Assembly: GCF_002797325.1 (NCBI RefSeq)
Contig: NZ_KZ454938.1
Location: 1,066,267-1,130,266 of the forward strand
DNA: 64,000 bases
Source: Bacillus sp. FJAT-45037
Lineage (GTDB): Bacteria > Bacillota > Bacilli > Bacillales > Bacillaceae_D
Reading direction: 5' to 3'
Positions 16,363-25,231 of this stretch are shown piece by piece. The notes below the pieces were generated by a model, which saw nothing but the letters and a program-made list of their open reading frames with translations, was not told where the DNA came from and ran no database searches. How positions within the stretch are numbered: position 1 is the stretch's first letter; the number at the start of each line of letters is the position of its first letter. The position numbers and the translations under genes are program-made.

Positions 16363-17523
16363 ATGAGGAAATTTTTATCTACACTATTAAGTTTAGTATT
16401 AGTAATTGGCGTAGTAGCACCATTAGGTCAAGCTGCAGAAAAGCAAGTGAATTTAGCAGAGAAAGCATCTTCTGCTATTGTGATTGAGCGTGATACAGGA
16501 GAAGTTTTATTTGAAAAAAATAGTCATGACGAACTTCCGCCTGCGAGTATGACAAAAATCATGACGATGCTTCTCATCATGGAAGCAATTGATGAAGGGT
16601 CACTCTCGTATGATGATAAAATTCGAACAAGTGAATACGCAGCATCGATGGGCGGTTCTCAAGTCTTTTTAGAACCAGGAGAAGAGATGACGGTCACAGA
16701 TATGTTAAAAGCAATTGCTGTAGCATCAGGAAACGATGCCTCCGTTGCAATGGCTGAACATTTAGGAGGCACTGAAGAAGAATTTGTCTCGATGATGAAT
16801 GAAAAAGCCAAAGAATTAGGATTGACGAATTCAAATTTTGTGAACTCGAATGGCTTGCCAGCTGAAAATCATTATACAACGGCTTATGATTTAGCGATGA
16901 TTTCAAAAGAGCTATTGAAATATGAAGATATTACAAAGTTTACAGGCATCTATGAAGATTATTTAAGACAAGATTCAGATAATAAATTTTGGTTAGTGAA
17001 CACCAACAAACTAGTGAGATTTTATCCTGGTGTGGATGGGTTAAAAACTGGATTCACTAGAGAGGCGATGTATTGCTTAACGGCGACAGCACAAAAAAAT
17101 GATATGCGTGTCATTACGGTTATAATGGGTGCGCCATCACCGAAGGATCGAAATGCACAAGTGACGGAAATGCTTGATTACTCGTTTAGTCAATTTATGA
17201 CACATAAGCTTTATGATCGTGATTATGTGATGGCTGATGTGAAAGTGAGCAAAGGTGATAAGAATACAATTCCTGTACAAACATCCGAATCCGTATCAAT
17301 CTTAACGAAAAAAGGGGTCAAGATTGATGATGTGACAGAGCGCATGGAGATTGATGAGCAGTTACGGGCACCTATTGCTAAAGGGGATCGAGTCGGGACC
17401 TTGTTCATTGAAAAAGAGGGCGAAGTATTAACAGAAACATCTCTTGTTGCAGGGGAAGATGTCTATGATGCTTCATGGTGGAAGTTATTTAAAAATGTTT
17501 TATCGAAATTTAGCGGCAAATAA
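16363..17523 (+). CDS. dacF: D-alanyl-D-alanine carboxypeptidase DacF (penicillin-binding protein)
   Basis: 386 aa, S11 peptidase. The signal peptide covers about 1-24 (cleaved near GQAAE). Active-site motifs: SMTK (Ser62-Lys65), SGN in VASGNDAS, and KTG in GLKTGFT. A C-terminal PBP5_C beta domain and an amphipathic anchor helix (SWWKLFKNVLSKF) follow. It trims pentapeptide stems in the forespore and sets cortex cross-linking. GGAGGT lies before ATG 16363; an earlier ATG at 16348 overlaps this site. Placed directly ahead of spoIIA as in B. subtilis. Confidence 0.94.
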   Translation: MRKFLSTLLSLVLVIGVVAPLGQAAEKQVNLAEKASSAIVIERDTGEVLFEKNSHDELPPASMTKIMTMLLIMEAIDEGSLSYDDKIRTSEYAASMGGSQVFLEPGEEMTVTDMLKAIAVASGNDASVAMAEHLGGTEEEFVSMMNEKAKELGLTNSNFVNSNGLPAENHYTTAYDLAMISKELLKYEDITKFTGIYEDYLRQDSDNKFWLVNTNKLVRFYPGVDGLKTGFTREAMYCLTATAQKNDMRVITVIMGAPSPKDRNAQVTEMLDYSFSQFMTHKLYDRDYVMADVKVSKGDKNTIPVQTSESVSILTKKGVKIDDVTERMEIDEQLRAPIAKGDRVGTLFIEKEGEVLTETSLVAGEDVYDASWWKLFKNVLSKFSGK

Positions 17524-17658
17524 GACGAATGTAGGCTAATTTTTACGAATTTGTACTAGTTTTGTCATGTGGCAGGGATGAGAGCACCTTAAAGCGAAAT
17601 CCACTCTTAGGAAAACAAACAGGTCTTCCTGTGTGTGAGCTATAAGGGAGTGATAATC

Positions 17659-18009
17659 ATGAGTTTAGTAATGGACTTAGAACGAAAAGGAAGTGTGTTG
17701 CTCGTTCGTCTTGAAGGAGAACTAGATCATCACACAGCAGAAAAATTGCGTAAGAAGGTTGAAGGTCACCTTGTCGATGCGAATGTATTACACATCGTGT
17801 TAAATCTTGAGCAACTTACTTTTATGGATAGCTCAGGTCTTGGTGTGATACTCGGACGTTACAAGCAGGTTAAAGCAAATGGTGGAGAGATGGTTGTATG
17901 TGCAATTTCCCCAGCTGTGAAGCGACTGTTTGAGATGTCTGGATTGTTCAAGATTATTCGTCTAGAAGAGAATGAACAATTTGCCTTGAAAACATTGGGG
18001 GTGGCCTAA
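17659..18009 (+). CDS. spoIIAA: anti-sigma F factor antagonist SpoIIAA
   Basis: 116 aa STAS-domain protein. The phosphorylated serine Ser58 is in FMDSSGLG, at the same residue number as in B. subtilis. In its unphosphorylated form it releases SigF from SpoIIAB, switching on the forespore programme. AAGGGAGTG precedes ATG 17659; a longer frame from 17635 is not family-like. First gene of a tight three-gene operon, with spoIIAB 3 nt downstream. A SigH promoter is expected just upstream, but I could not identify one with confidence. Confidence 0.97.
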   Translation: MSLVMDLERKGSVLLVRLEGELDHHTAEKLRKKVEGHLVDANVLHIVLNLEQLTFMDSSGLGVILGRYKQVKANGGEMVVCAISPAVKRLFEMSGLFKIIRLEENEQFALKTLGVA

Positions 18010-18012
18010 AAC

Positions 18013-18453
18013 ATGCGTAATCAAATGGATTTAACCTTCTCGGCACTAAGTGATAATGAATCTTTTGCTCGTGTAACGGTAGGTGCATTTATCGCTCAAC
18101 TTGACCCAACAATGGACGAAATGACGGAGATCAAGACTGTTGTTTCTGAAGCTGTTACTAATTCAATTATCCATGGATATCACAATCAATCAGACGGTAT
18201 GGTGCATATTCACGTCACTATAGATGATGGGACTGTTGAATTGACTATTCGTGATGAAGGATTGGGCATGGAGGATATTGAAGAAGCAAGACAGCCTCTT
18301 TTTACGACAAAACCAGAATTAGAGCGCTCTGGTATGGGCTTTACGATAATGGAGAATTTTATGGATGAAATCAAGATCAGCTCAGAGCCAATGATTGGGA
18401 CGACCGTTTACTTGAAAAAGCATTTAACTAATAGCAAAGCAATTTGCAATTAA
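18013..18453 (+). CDS. spoIIAB: anti-sigma F factor and serine kinase SpoIIAB
   Basis: 146 aa GHKL-fold kinase. N-box [13 protein letters not shown] (about 45-57), G1 box DEGLGM and G2-like GMGFTIM bind ATP. It holds SigF inactive and phosphorylates SpoIIAA Ser58. The stop codon overlaps the first base-pairs of the sigF ribosome site (TAAGGAG), so translation of the two is probably coupled. Confidence 0.97.
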   Translation: MRNQMDLTFSALSDNESFARVTVGAFIAQLDPTMDEMTEIKTVVSEAVTNSIIHGYHNQSDGMVHIHVTIDDGTVELTIRDEGLGMEDIEEARQPLFTTKPELERSGMGFTIMENFMDEIKISSEPMIGTTVYLKKHLTNSKAICN

Positions 18454-18465
18454 GGAGTTTTGCCT

Positions 18466-19236
18466 ATGGATGCCCAGGTAAAACAAGTGAAAAAGAAGAA
18501 GGAAGCGCACTTTTCGGATAAGGAAGTCAAAGTACTTATTGCTAGGAGTCAAGACGGAGACCAAGAAGCAAGGGACCTTATTGTAAATCGCAATACGAGG
18601 CTTGTTTGGTCAGTTGTGCAACGTTTCTTAAATCGAGGCTACGAAGCAGATGATCTGTTTCAAATTGGCTGTATTGGTCTGATCAAGTCGGTCGACAAGT
18701 TCGATCTTTCATATGATGTGAAGTTCTCAACTTATGCTGTACCTATGATTATTGGAGAGATTCAACGATTCTTACGTGATGACGGGACGGTGAAAGTTAG
18801 TCGTTCCATTAAAGAACTTGGAAACAAGATTCGGAAAATGAAAGACGAAATGACAAAGTCACTAGGTCGAGTGCCAACCATTAACGAGATTGCAGAACAA
18901 CTTGAGATCACTCCAGAAGAAGTGGTTTTTGCAGGAGAGGCAAGTCGTCAAATAACGTCGATTCATGAAACCGTGTATGAAAACGATGGTGACCCAATCA
19001 CACTCCTCGACCAAATTGCAGATCAATCCGAAACGAAATGGTTTGATAAAATTGCATTGAAAGAGGCGATTCGTGATCTTGACGAAAGAGAACGGTTAAT
19101 TGTTTATTTAAGGTATTACAAAGATCAAACCCAATCAGAAGTTGCCACTAGGCTAGGCATCTCGCAAGTTCAAGTATCGAGGCTCGAAAAGAAGATTCTT
19201 GAACAAATGAAAGAAGTCATGGGTGAGCAGACTTAA
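18466..19236 (+). CDS. sigF: RNA polymerase sigma factor SigF (SpoIIAC)
   Basis: 256 aa. Region 2 (DLFQIGCIGLIKSVDKFDLSYDVKFSTYAVPMI) and region 4 helix-turn-helix (TQSEVATRLGISQVQVSRLEKKIL) are clear. It is the first forespore-specific sigma factor. ATG 18466 has AAGGAG 8 nt upstream; the TTG at 18460 falls inside that spacing and is rejected. The target promoter type is visible upstream of dacF. Confidence 0.97.
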   Translation: MDAQVKQVKKKKEAHFSDKEVKVLIARSQDGDQEARDLIVNRNTRLVWSVVQRFLNRGYEADDLFQIGCIGLIKSVDKFDLSYDVKFSTYAVPMIIGEIQRFLRDDGTVKVSRSIKELGNKIRKMKDEMTKSLGRVPTINEIAEQLEITPEEVVFAGEASRQITSIHETVYENDGDPITLLDQIADQSETKWFDKIALKEAIRDLDERERLIVYLRYYKDQTQSEVATRLGISQVQVSRLEKKILEQMKEVMGEQT

Positions 19237-19268
19237 AGAGTAGAACAGAATAGGATGAACGGTAGGAG

Positions 19269-19296
19269 GAGAAGCTGTCATAGCTTCTCTTTTTTG
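19269..19296 (+). terminator. terminator after sigF
   Basis: GAGAAGCT pairs with AGCTTCTC over GTCAT, followed by six T. Confidence 0.88.
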
Positions 19297-19336
19297 CTTG
19301 TTTTAAAAAAGTGTTGGTTTTGTCCTTTTGTCTCAT

Positions 19337-19365
19337 GCATGTTTTTTGTTTCTTTCCTCATACTA
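19337..19365 (+). promoter_or_regulatory. candidate SigG promoter of spoVA
   Basis: GCATG (19337-19341), 17-bp spacer, CATACTA (19359-19365) fits the SigG pattern GHATR and CATnnTA. It lies 35 bp before spoVAA, and spoVA is a classic SigG operon. Confidence 0.72.
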
Positions 19366-19400
19366 ATTGATAACATTCATGACAAAAGGTGGTTGGAAAC

Positions 19401-20024
19401 GTGATTGGTGAAAACGTGTATATTCGCATGCGACAAAGAGTGAGTGCAGCACCCCATGATCAGTTAAAAGTTGGACAACTTGCTCAAGTCATTGCGAGTG
19501 AATCGATTGTTTCTGAAGTAACCTCCATGCCCGTTTATCAAATAAAAATAAAAGATCATAACCGTGTTGTCATAGATGTGATGGAGGTCATTCGAATCAT
19601 TCGTTTTCATTTTCCAGATGTGTCGTTTCAAACCATTGGGTCTGCTCAAACAGTTATCGATATTGAGGTTCAGAAAAAAAGTTTTAAGTGGATCTACATA
19701 ATACTCGTGTGGTTTCTACTATTTGTTGGTGCGGGTCTTGCGATTATGAATTTCCATGAAGATGTGAGTATGCGAGCGGTTCATCTCCGTATTTTCCAAT
19801 TGGTCACAGGAAACGAAGTCGCTAAGCCATTGATGCTTCAAATACCATATTCGATTGGCTTGGGTCTTGGGATGATCTTGTTTTTTAACCACTTTTTTAA
19901 GAAGCGGCTTAATGATGAGCCGAGTCCACTTGAAGTAGAGATGTTTAATTACCAACAAAACCTTGATCAATATGTGATCACGCATGAATTGAAGGAAAAT
20001 CAACGTAAAAAAAATGGTCATTGA
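19401..20024 (+). CDS. spoVAA: stage V sporulation protein AA
   Basis: 207 aa with a soluble N-terminal domain (about 1-100) and two C-terminal transmembrane helices (about 100-118 and 150-170). It is part of the SpoVA membrane complex that moves Ca-dipicolinate into the forespore and out at germination. GTG 19401 follows AAAAGGTGG; the GTG at 19389 overlaps that site. Its last 11 bp overlap spoVAB. Confidence 0.92.
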   Translation: MIGENVYIRMRQRVSAAPHDQLKVGQLAQVIASESIVSEVTSMPVYQIKIKDHNRVVIDVMEVIRIIRFHFPDVSFQTIGSAQTVIDIEVQKKSFKWIYIILVWFLLFVGAGLAIMNFHEDVSMRAVHLRIFQLVTGNEVAKPLMLQIPYSIGLGLGMILFFNHFFKKRLNDEPSPLEVEMFNYQQNLDQYVITHELKENQRKKNGH

Positions 20025-20427
20025 AGCCGTTAACATCATCTTTATCGGATTTGCTGGTGGAATTGCTGTAGGAAGTGGATTCGTCGCATTTTTAACCGTT
20101 CTTGGGATTATTCCTAGGCTTGCACAATTAACGAAATCAGAACGATCCATCAGGGGCTACGAAGCTGCGATTATTTTAGGGGCACAAGTTGGCACATGGG
20201 CGAGCTTTTATTCACTTTCTCTCCACACCTCTCCTTTTTGGTTGATTCCAATCGGACTAGCGTGTGGGGTGTTTGTAGGAATGTTGGCAGCTGCATTAAC
20301 GGAAGTGCTCAATGTTTTTCCGCTCTTAGCCAAACGAGTAGGAGTCACCGATAAAATTGTTTTATTGATGATGGCGATTGTATTCGGGAAGATTGTTGGT
20401 TCGATGATCCAGTGGCTTTACTTATAG
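20014..20427 (+). CDS. spoVAB: stage V sporulation protein AB
   Basis: 137 aa, four hydrophobic segments and no large soluble part, as for SpoVAB. The ATG lies inside the end of spoVAA (11-bp overlap), implying coupled translation within the spoVA operon. Role inferred from the complex: forespore inner membrane part of DPA transport. Confidence 0.93.
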   Translation: MVIEAVNIIFIGFAGGIAVGSGFVAFLTVLGIIPRLAQLTKSERSIRGYEAAIILGAQVGTWASFYSLSLHTSPFWLIPIGLACGVFVGMLAAALTEVLNVFPLLAKRVGVTDKIVLLMMAIVFGKIVGSMIQWLYL

Positions 20428-20439
20428 GAGGGGGTTTGG

Positions 20440-20895
20440 GTGTTAACGGATGAACAAAAGCGGTATCAGGCAAATATTGAATTGTATCATACAAGACCTC
20501 CTGTCATAAAAAACAGTTTGAAAGCCTTTGTTATTGGTGGAGGAATTTGTGCTCTTGGTCAGTGGATAAGCAATCTTTATATTACGTTTTTTCCTCTTAC
20601 TCAAAAAGAAGCCTTAAGTCCAACATTGGCAACGTTGATTTTAATTGCGGCTCTTCTCACTGGTCTGGGGGTTTATGATCGCATCGGCCAATTTGCAGGG
20701 GCGGGGTCACTTGTACCTGTAACCGGCTTTGCTAATGCGATGACTAGTGCAGCGCTCGAACATAAGAGTGAAGGCTTAGTGTTTGGAATTGGTGCTAACA
20801 TGTTTAAGCTGACGGGGGCAGTTATTGCCTTTGGAGTGTTATCCGCTTACGTGGTTGGATTAACAAGATTACTCGTGCAAATGCTCATACAGTAA
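20440..20895 (+). CDS. spoVAC: stage V sporulation protein AC
   Basis: 151 aa. Conserved run GLGVYDRIGQFAGAGSLVPVTGF, then NAMTSAALEHKSEGLVFGIGANMFKL, typical of SpoVAC, which behaves as a mechanosensitive channel for DPA release. Four membrane helices. GTG start after TAGGAGGGGG. A second copy lies at 47056 in the spoVA2 cluster. Confidence 0.95.
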   Translation: MLTDEQKRYQANIELYHTRPPVIKNSLKAFVIGGGICALGQWISNLYITFFPLTQKEALSPTLATLILIAALLTGLGVYDRIGQFAGAGSLVPVTGFANAMTSAALEHKSEGLVFGIGANMFKLTGAVIAFGVLSAYVVGLTRLLVQMLIQ

Positions 20896-20909
20896 AGGGG
20901 TTTGGCGCA

Positions 20910-21920
20910 ATGAAAGTAGGGAAGCAAACATGGTCCTTTAACAATGATGTGTTCATTCAATCAACTGGTACAGTGGTAGGTCCATTGGAAGGGAAAGGGC
21001 CACTTGGTTCATATTTTGATAAAGTGTTCGACAATTTGTATTGCGGTGCTGATAATTGGGAGCTAGCAGAAAGAGCCTTAATGGAAGAGGCGGTTCAAAT
21101 CAGTCTAGAGAAAGTGAACCGTAAACCGGCAGACATGGATGTTTTGCTAGCGGGAGACTTATTAAACCAAATCGTGACATCGAATTACACAGCCAGGCAG
21201 CTAGCGATCCCGTTTTTAGGTATGTTCTCAGCTTGTGCAACAGTAATGGAGGCAGTTGCTATTGCTTCTGTTCTCGTTAACAGCCAATACGTTGATCATG
21301 CATTGGTCGCTGTTAGTAGCCATCATTCTACAGCAGAACGTCAATTTCGTTATCCAACCGAATTCGGTGGGCAACGACCAGAAACATCAACCTATACCGT
21401 AACAGGTGCTGGTGCTGTGATTATTGGTCGAAAGGTGTCAAAGATAAAAGTAGAACTAGCTACTATTGGTCAGGTGGTAGATATGGGGATTGGAAATCCA
21501 ATGGATATGGGGTCAGCGATGGCTCCAGCCGCCGCCAAAACATTATTAACTCACTTAAAAGATACGAAACGCGATCCGACTTACTATGATTTGATTGTCA
21601 CTGGTGATTTATCACGTGTAGGAAGTTCTATTATGCGCAAGCTAGTAGAAGAAGAAGGTGTCAAATTAGGAACAAATTATGAAGATTGTGGCGTGATTTT
21701 ATATCACCAGGAACAACCTGTTTTCTCTGGTGGTAGTGGCGCAGGATGTCCTGCAGTCGTTACTTTTGGTTATTTGATGCGTGAGATGGAGCGTGGTGCC
21801 ATTAAGAAGTTATTAGTCATTGCTACAGGAGCTTTACTGAGTCCAATCATGATGCAGCAAAAAGAAACGATTCCCTCAATTGCACATGCAGTAGTATTTG
21901 AACGTTGGGGGGATGTCTAA
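20910..21920 (+). CDS. spoVAD: stage V sporulation protein AD (DPA-binding)
   Basis: 336 aa thiolase-fold soluble protein. SpoVAD binds dipicolinic acid on the inner membrane and feeds the SpoVA channel. Hallmarks: [14 protein letters not shown] near residue 20, [17 protein letters not shown] (thiolase-type Cys position), [12 protein letters not shown] and GATGALLSP-like end motif. The stop codon shares one base with the start of spoVAEb. Confidence 0.96.
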   Translation: MKVGKQTWSFNNDVFIQSTGTVVGPLEGKGPLGSYFDKVFDNLYCGADNWELAERALMEEAVQISLEKVNRKPADMDVLLAGDLLNQIVTSNYTARQLAIPFLGMFSACATVMEAVAIASVLVNSQYVDHALVAVSSHHSTAERQFRYPTEFGGQRPETSTYTVTGAGAVIIGRKVSKIKVELATIGQVVDMGIGNPMDMGSAMAPAAAKTLLTHLKDTKRDPTYYDLIVTGDLSRVGSSIMRKLVEEEGVKLGTNYEDCGVILYHQEQPVFSGGSGAGCPAVVTFGYLMREMERGAIKKLLVIATGALLSPIMMQQKETIPSIAHAVVFERWGDV

Positions 21921-22270
21921 TGGAATACATCACGGCCTTTATCGTCGGTGGTATCATCTGCATCATTGGTCAGTTGTTCTTAGACATAGGTAAGCTCTCG
22001 CCAACTCATACATTGTGTGCACTTGTCGTATTAGGTGCTCTCTTAGACGGTTTTCATTTATACGACAGGCTAATTGATTTCGCAGGTGCGGGAGCAACAG
22101 TTCCGATTACAAGTTTCGGACACTCACTTGTTCATGGGGCGATGGCTGAGGGAGAAAGATATGGATTTTTAGGAGTCGGAATGGGTGTATTTGAGGTAAC
22201 TTCAGTGGGCATTTCATCGACGATTTTATTTAGCTTTTTAGTAGCTCTACTATTTAAGCCGAGGGGGTGA
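21920..22270 (+). CDS. spoVAEb: stage V sporulation protein AEb
   Basis: 116 aa, three to four membrane helices with the motif [23 protein letters not shown] shared by SpoVAC and SpoVAEb. The ATG overlaps the spoVAD TAA by one base (TAATG). The longer frame from 21905 would begin inside spoVAD and lacks a ribosome site. It is the likely channel partner of SpoVAC. Confidence 0.94.
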   Translation: MEYITAFIVGGIICIIGQLFLDIGKLSPTHTLCALVVLGALLDGFHLYDRLIDFAGAGATVPITSFGHSLVHGAMAEGERYGFLGVGMGVFEVTSVGISSTILFSFLVALLFKPRG

Positions 22271-22276
22271 GTAGGT

Positions 22277-22864
22277 GTGGCAGATAAGCGTAAGGTGATT
22301 TTGATTACTGATGGAGATGAACATGCAAAAAGAGCGGTCGAATTGGTCGCAAAAGATATGGGGGGAAGGTGCATTAGCCAATCAGGAGGCAACCCTTCCC
22401 ATATTAGCGGTGAGGAACTTGTTCAAATGATTTTGCACGCACCTACAGAACCTGTACTAGTCATGTTTGATGATTGTGGGTACCATTACGAGGGACCGGG
22501 AGAACAAGCGATGAGAATTGTTGCTACTCATCCAGACATTAATGTATTAGGAGCGATTGCTGTCGCCTCTGCCACACATTCGTGCGAGTGGACGAAAGTC
22601 GATATTAGTCTTGATCGTTACGGAGAGTTAACAGAGTACGGAGTGGATAAGGACGGAGTAGCGGATATGGAAGTAGGAAGAATTAATGGCGATACCGTCT
22701 ATATTCTTGATCAACTAGATCTTCCGTTTATCGTTGGGATTGGCGATATCGGAAAGATGGCAGGGTTAGATACGGTGAAAAAAGGCTGCCCTGTCACAAA
22801 ACAAGCAGTAGAACTCATCTTAGAGAGGAGTGGTCAACGTGAGTCAAAAAAAGAAGGAACATGA
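22277..22864 (+). CDS. spoVAEa: stage V sporulation protein AEa
   Basis: 195 aa soluble protein with a Rossmann-like start ([22 protein letters not shown]) and the conserved [10 protein letters not shown] and [16 protein letters not shown] stretches of SpoVAEa. The GTG at 22277 follows GGGGGTGAGTAGG. It overlaps spoVAF by 26 bp. It is part of the operon in Bacillus but often absent elsewhere; its own role is unclear. Confidence 0.93.
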   Translation: MADKRKVILITDGDEHAKRAVELVAKDMGGRCISQSGGNPSHISGEELVQMILHAPTEPVLVMFDDCGYHYEGPGEQAMRIVATHPDINVLGAIAVASATHSCEWTKVDISLDRYGELTEYGVDKDGVADMEVGRINGDTVYILDQLDLPFIVGIGDIGKMAGLDTVKKGCPVTKQAVELILERSGQRESKKEGT

Positions 22865-24326
22865 AGAGCATTTTACACGTGATTTCACAAAAAATGAGAC
22901 GCGTTTAGCAGAGCGACTTGGTTTAGGTAAATCTTTTGATGTTGGTGTTAGGAAGTTATTTATTTTAGATCGTCAAGTCAATATTTATTTTGTCAATGGA
23001 CTTGTAGATAACCAATATATTATTGAAATTTTAAAAGAGTTGATGGACCTTGACGTTCGTCACCGTAAAACAAATAGTGTCAAAGAAGCGATTAAAAATC
23101 ATTTAACCCATGTTCAAGTAGAAGAATCAAACTCAATTGATAATGTCATAACGCAGATGCTATCTGGATTAATCTTTATTCTTGTTGAAGGTGAAGAGGA
23201 AGCGTTTGTCATTGATGTGCGCATGTATCCGACGCGAGGACCAGAAGAACCAGATACGGAGCGTGTTGTACGCGGGGCGCGTGACGGATACACAGAGAAC
23301 ATTATTATTAATACGGCCTTAACGAGACGACGCATTCGTGATGAACGGTTACGTAATGAAATTTTGCAAGTAGGTGTTCGTTCGAAAACAGATATCAGTG
23401 TGACTTATATTGAAGGGATTGCTGACCCGAAACTTGTTGACATTATTATCAAAGAACTTGAAGCCATTGAAATTGATGGGATTGCAATGACAGACAAAAT
23501 CGTCGAAGAGTATATTGTAAAACAAGGGTTGAATCCATTTCCGCTTGTTCGTTACACTGAACGGCCAGACGTTGTGGCTACACATTTACTCGAAGGGCAT
23601 ATTGCCATCATTGTCGATACATCTCCGAGTGTCATTATTACACCAACAACTTTGTTTCATCATGTTCAACACGCGGAAGAATATCGTCAGTCGCCTGCTG
23701 TCGGAACCTTTCTAAGGTGGACTCGATTTGTAGGGATTTTCTTTTCATTGTTTATTTTACCATTTTGGCTCTTGCTAGTTGTTCAGCCAAGCTTATTACC
23801 TGCAGCGCTTGATTTCATTGGGCCGGAAGAAACGAATAATATACCGATCGTTCTTCAAATTCTCTTTGCCGAACTTGGTATTGAATTGCTACGAATGGCA
23901 GCGATTCATACACCATCTCCTCTTGCTACCGCATTAGGCTTAGTAGCAGCACTTTTAATAGGAGAGATTGCTATAGAGGTTGGATACTTTACTCCAGAAG
24001 TTATTTTGTATGTTGCCATAGGGGCAATTGGAATGTTTGCAACCCCGAGTTACGAGTTGGGGATTGCTCTTCGGATCGCTAGAGTGTTTCTTATAATAGC
24101 AGTAGCCATCTTCCATTTACAAGGATTTGTAATTGGTACAACATTGTTCTTGCTGTTCCTAGTAATGATGAAAACATTCAATAAACCATATATGTGGCCA
24201 TTCATCCCATTTGACCCACCAGCCATTTGGCAAATCTTAATCCGTTCAACTGTTCCATCCGTCCGCTGGCGCCCAAGTATCGTCAACCCACAAGACCCCG
24301 TCAAACAAAAACCAACCGGGAGGTAA
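22839..24326 (+). CDS. spoVAF: stage V sporulation protein AF (GerA family)
   Basis: 495 aa, homologous to the A subunits of nutrient germinant receptors. A long soluble N-terminal domain (about 1-285) precedes five to six membrane helices (about 290-460). The GTG at 22839 follows AGAGGAGTGG. The 3' end is markedly C-rich over G: 33 C against 16 G in the last 96 nt, unlike the body of the gene. A composite repeat begins directly after the TAA. Spore inner-membrane location is inferred from the family. Confidence 0.94.
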   Translation: MSQKKKEHEEHFTRDFTKNETRLAERLGLGKSFDVGVRKLFILDRQVNIYFVNGLVDNQYIIEILKELMDLDVRHRKTNSVKEAIKNHLTHVQVEESNSIDNVITQMLSGLIFILVEGEEEAFVIDVRMYPTRGPEEPDTERVVRGARDGYTENIIINTALTRRRIRDERLRNEILQVGVRSKTDISVTYIEGIADPKLVDIIIKELEAIEIDGIAMTDKIVEEYIVKQGLNPFPLVRYTERPDVVATHLLEGHIAIIVDTSPSVIITPTTLFHHVQHAEEYRQSPAVGTFLRWTRFVGIFFSLFILPFWLLLVVQPSLLPAALDFIGPEETNNIPIVLQILFAELGIELLRMAAIHTPSPLATALGLVAALLIGEIAIEVGYFTPEVILYVAIGAIGMFATPSYELGIALRIARVFLIIAVAIFHLQGFVIGTTLFLLFLVMMKTFNKPYMWPFIPFDPPAIWQILIRSTVPSVRWRPSIVNPQDPVKQKPTGR

Positions 24327-24610
24327 TAAGAAAAGCGGAGGCGACTTTTTTGGAATGAGGGAAAACTAGGGGGAGCCAAAAGAAGTCGCTTTTTGATTTC
24401 GTTGGATTCCCCGGTTTTCCCCGAATTCCAAGGAGCCGCAGCTAGACAGAAAAGCGGAGGTTGCCGGTTAGAGGCGTGATGCAAATGTTCTGGCAGATAA
24501 AAAGCGCTTTTTGCTTTTATATCTGGCAGGTTATTTGACCACGAGCCACTGGCAACCGCAGCTAGACAGAAAAGCGGAGGAGTCCGTTAAGTGACGTATG
24601 AAATGGAGGG

Positions 24611-24680
24611 CGGCGACCGAGATAAAGGAAACACAGAGAACGTAGTGATCTGATGTTGACTTATCGACCGAGGCGAACGG
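24611..24680 (+). repeat. 70-nt core identical to 9541-9610
   Basis: Base-for-base the same as the core in copy A, in the middle of a type 3 unit whose arms have diverged. Confidence 0.9.
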
Positions 24681-24772
24681 CATTTCACTAGGCGCTGGAC
24701 TCATGAGCTAGACAGAAAAGTGGAGGCGACTGTTCTGGGGTGAGGAAGGATTTTTTCCATATTTTTGATGCA

Positions 24773-24869
24773 TTTGCGCGGAAACTAATTTAATTTGCGC
24801 GGAAATGATACGATTTCGCTCGCATTAATCAAAATTTTGCGCGAAAACGGATAAGATTCGCTCGAAACT
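24773..24869 (+). repeat. array of five palindromic sites with exact 21-bp period, copy B
   Basis: Sites start at 24773, 24794, 24815, 24836 and 24857: TTTGCGCGGAAAC, TTTGCGCGGAAAT, TTCGCTCGCATTA, TTTGCGCGAAAAC, TTCGCTCGAAAC. Spacing and site number are the same as in copy A, while spacers differ. Both arrays are preceded by a TTTTTCCAT leader. Confidence 0.88.
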
Positions 24870-24906
24870 TCCTCTCTAAAATAATCTCACTTCTATCGTT
24901 TAAGGG

Positions 24907-24935
24907 TTGAAGCTTGCGAAATAGTGTGCTACATT
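24907..24935 (+). promoter_or_regulatory. SigA-type promoter of the lysine riboswitch-lysA transcript
   Basis: TTGAAG (24907-24912), 17-bp spacer, TACATT (24930-24935). Transcription would start near 24942, just ahead of the riboswitch. Confidence 0.6.
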
Positions 24936-24959
24936 TATTTCAATAACTGAATCAACCTC

Positions 24960-25199
24960 ATGAAAGTGGGGTAGAGGCGCAAAACGAATGAGTAGATTTG
25001 GGGAGCTTGTGGCAAGCATAGAACCAGATGGAAAGGTCAATTTGCCGAAGTACTTATGGATTGCCGATAACATAAGTGCTGGGTCGTTCTTAAACAAAGA
25101 ACGAACTGTCACTACTTTTGTAGTGGAGGACTATTCTAAAAATGAGGTTACTCTTTTGCATTTACAAGCAGCTAGTGTAACAACATTAGCTGCTTTTTT
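24960..25199 (+). promoter_or_regulatory. lysine riboswitch (L box) with terminator
   Basis: The aptamer at about 24960-25138 shows the L-box landmarks in order: GTAGAGGCGC, then GAGTAG, GAAAGG, TGCCGAAG, GCTGGGTC, GTCAC and GTGGAGG closing to CTATTC. An expression platform follows: AGCAGCTA (25167-25174) pairs with TAGCTGCT (25187-25194), ending in six T by 25199. It sits between the promoter and lysA, so lysine should switch off lysA transcription. A 91-codon open frame across it is not a gene. Confidence 0.9.
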
Positions 25200-25231
25200 G
25201 TATAGTTTTGAGATAAAAGGAGAGAGAATGA

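Larger units (their letters stand above)
24328..24870 (+). repeat. composite dispersed repeat, copy B
   Basis: Same unit order as copy A: type 1 (24328-24447), type 2 (24448-24567), type 3 (24568-24713), then an open-ended unit from 24714 with the 21-bp site array. The unit junction here is AGCTAGACAGAAAAGCGG, one A shorter than in copy A. It starts on the second base after the spoVAF stop, in the same TAATAAGAAAAGCGGAGG context as after punA. No protein is encoded. Confidence 0.9.
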
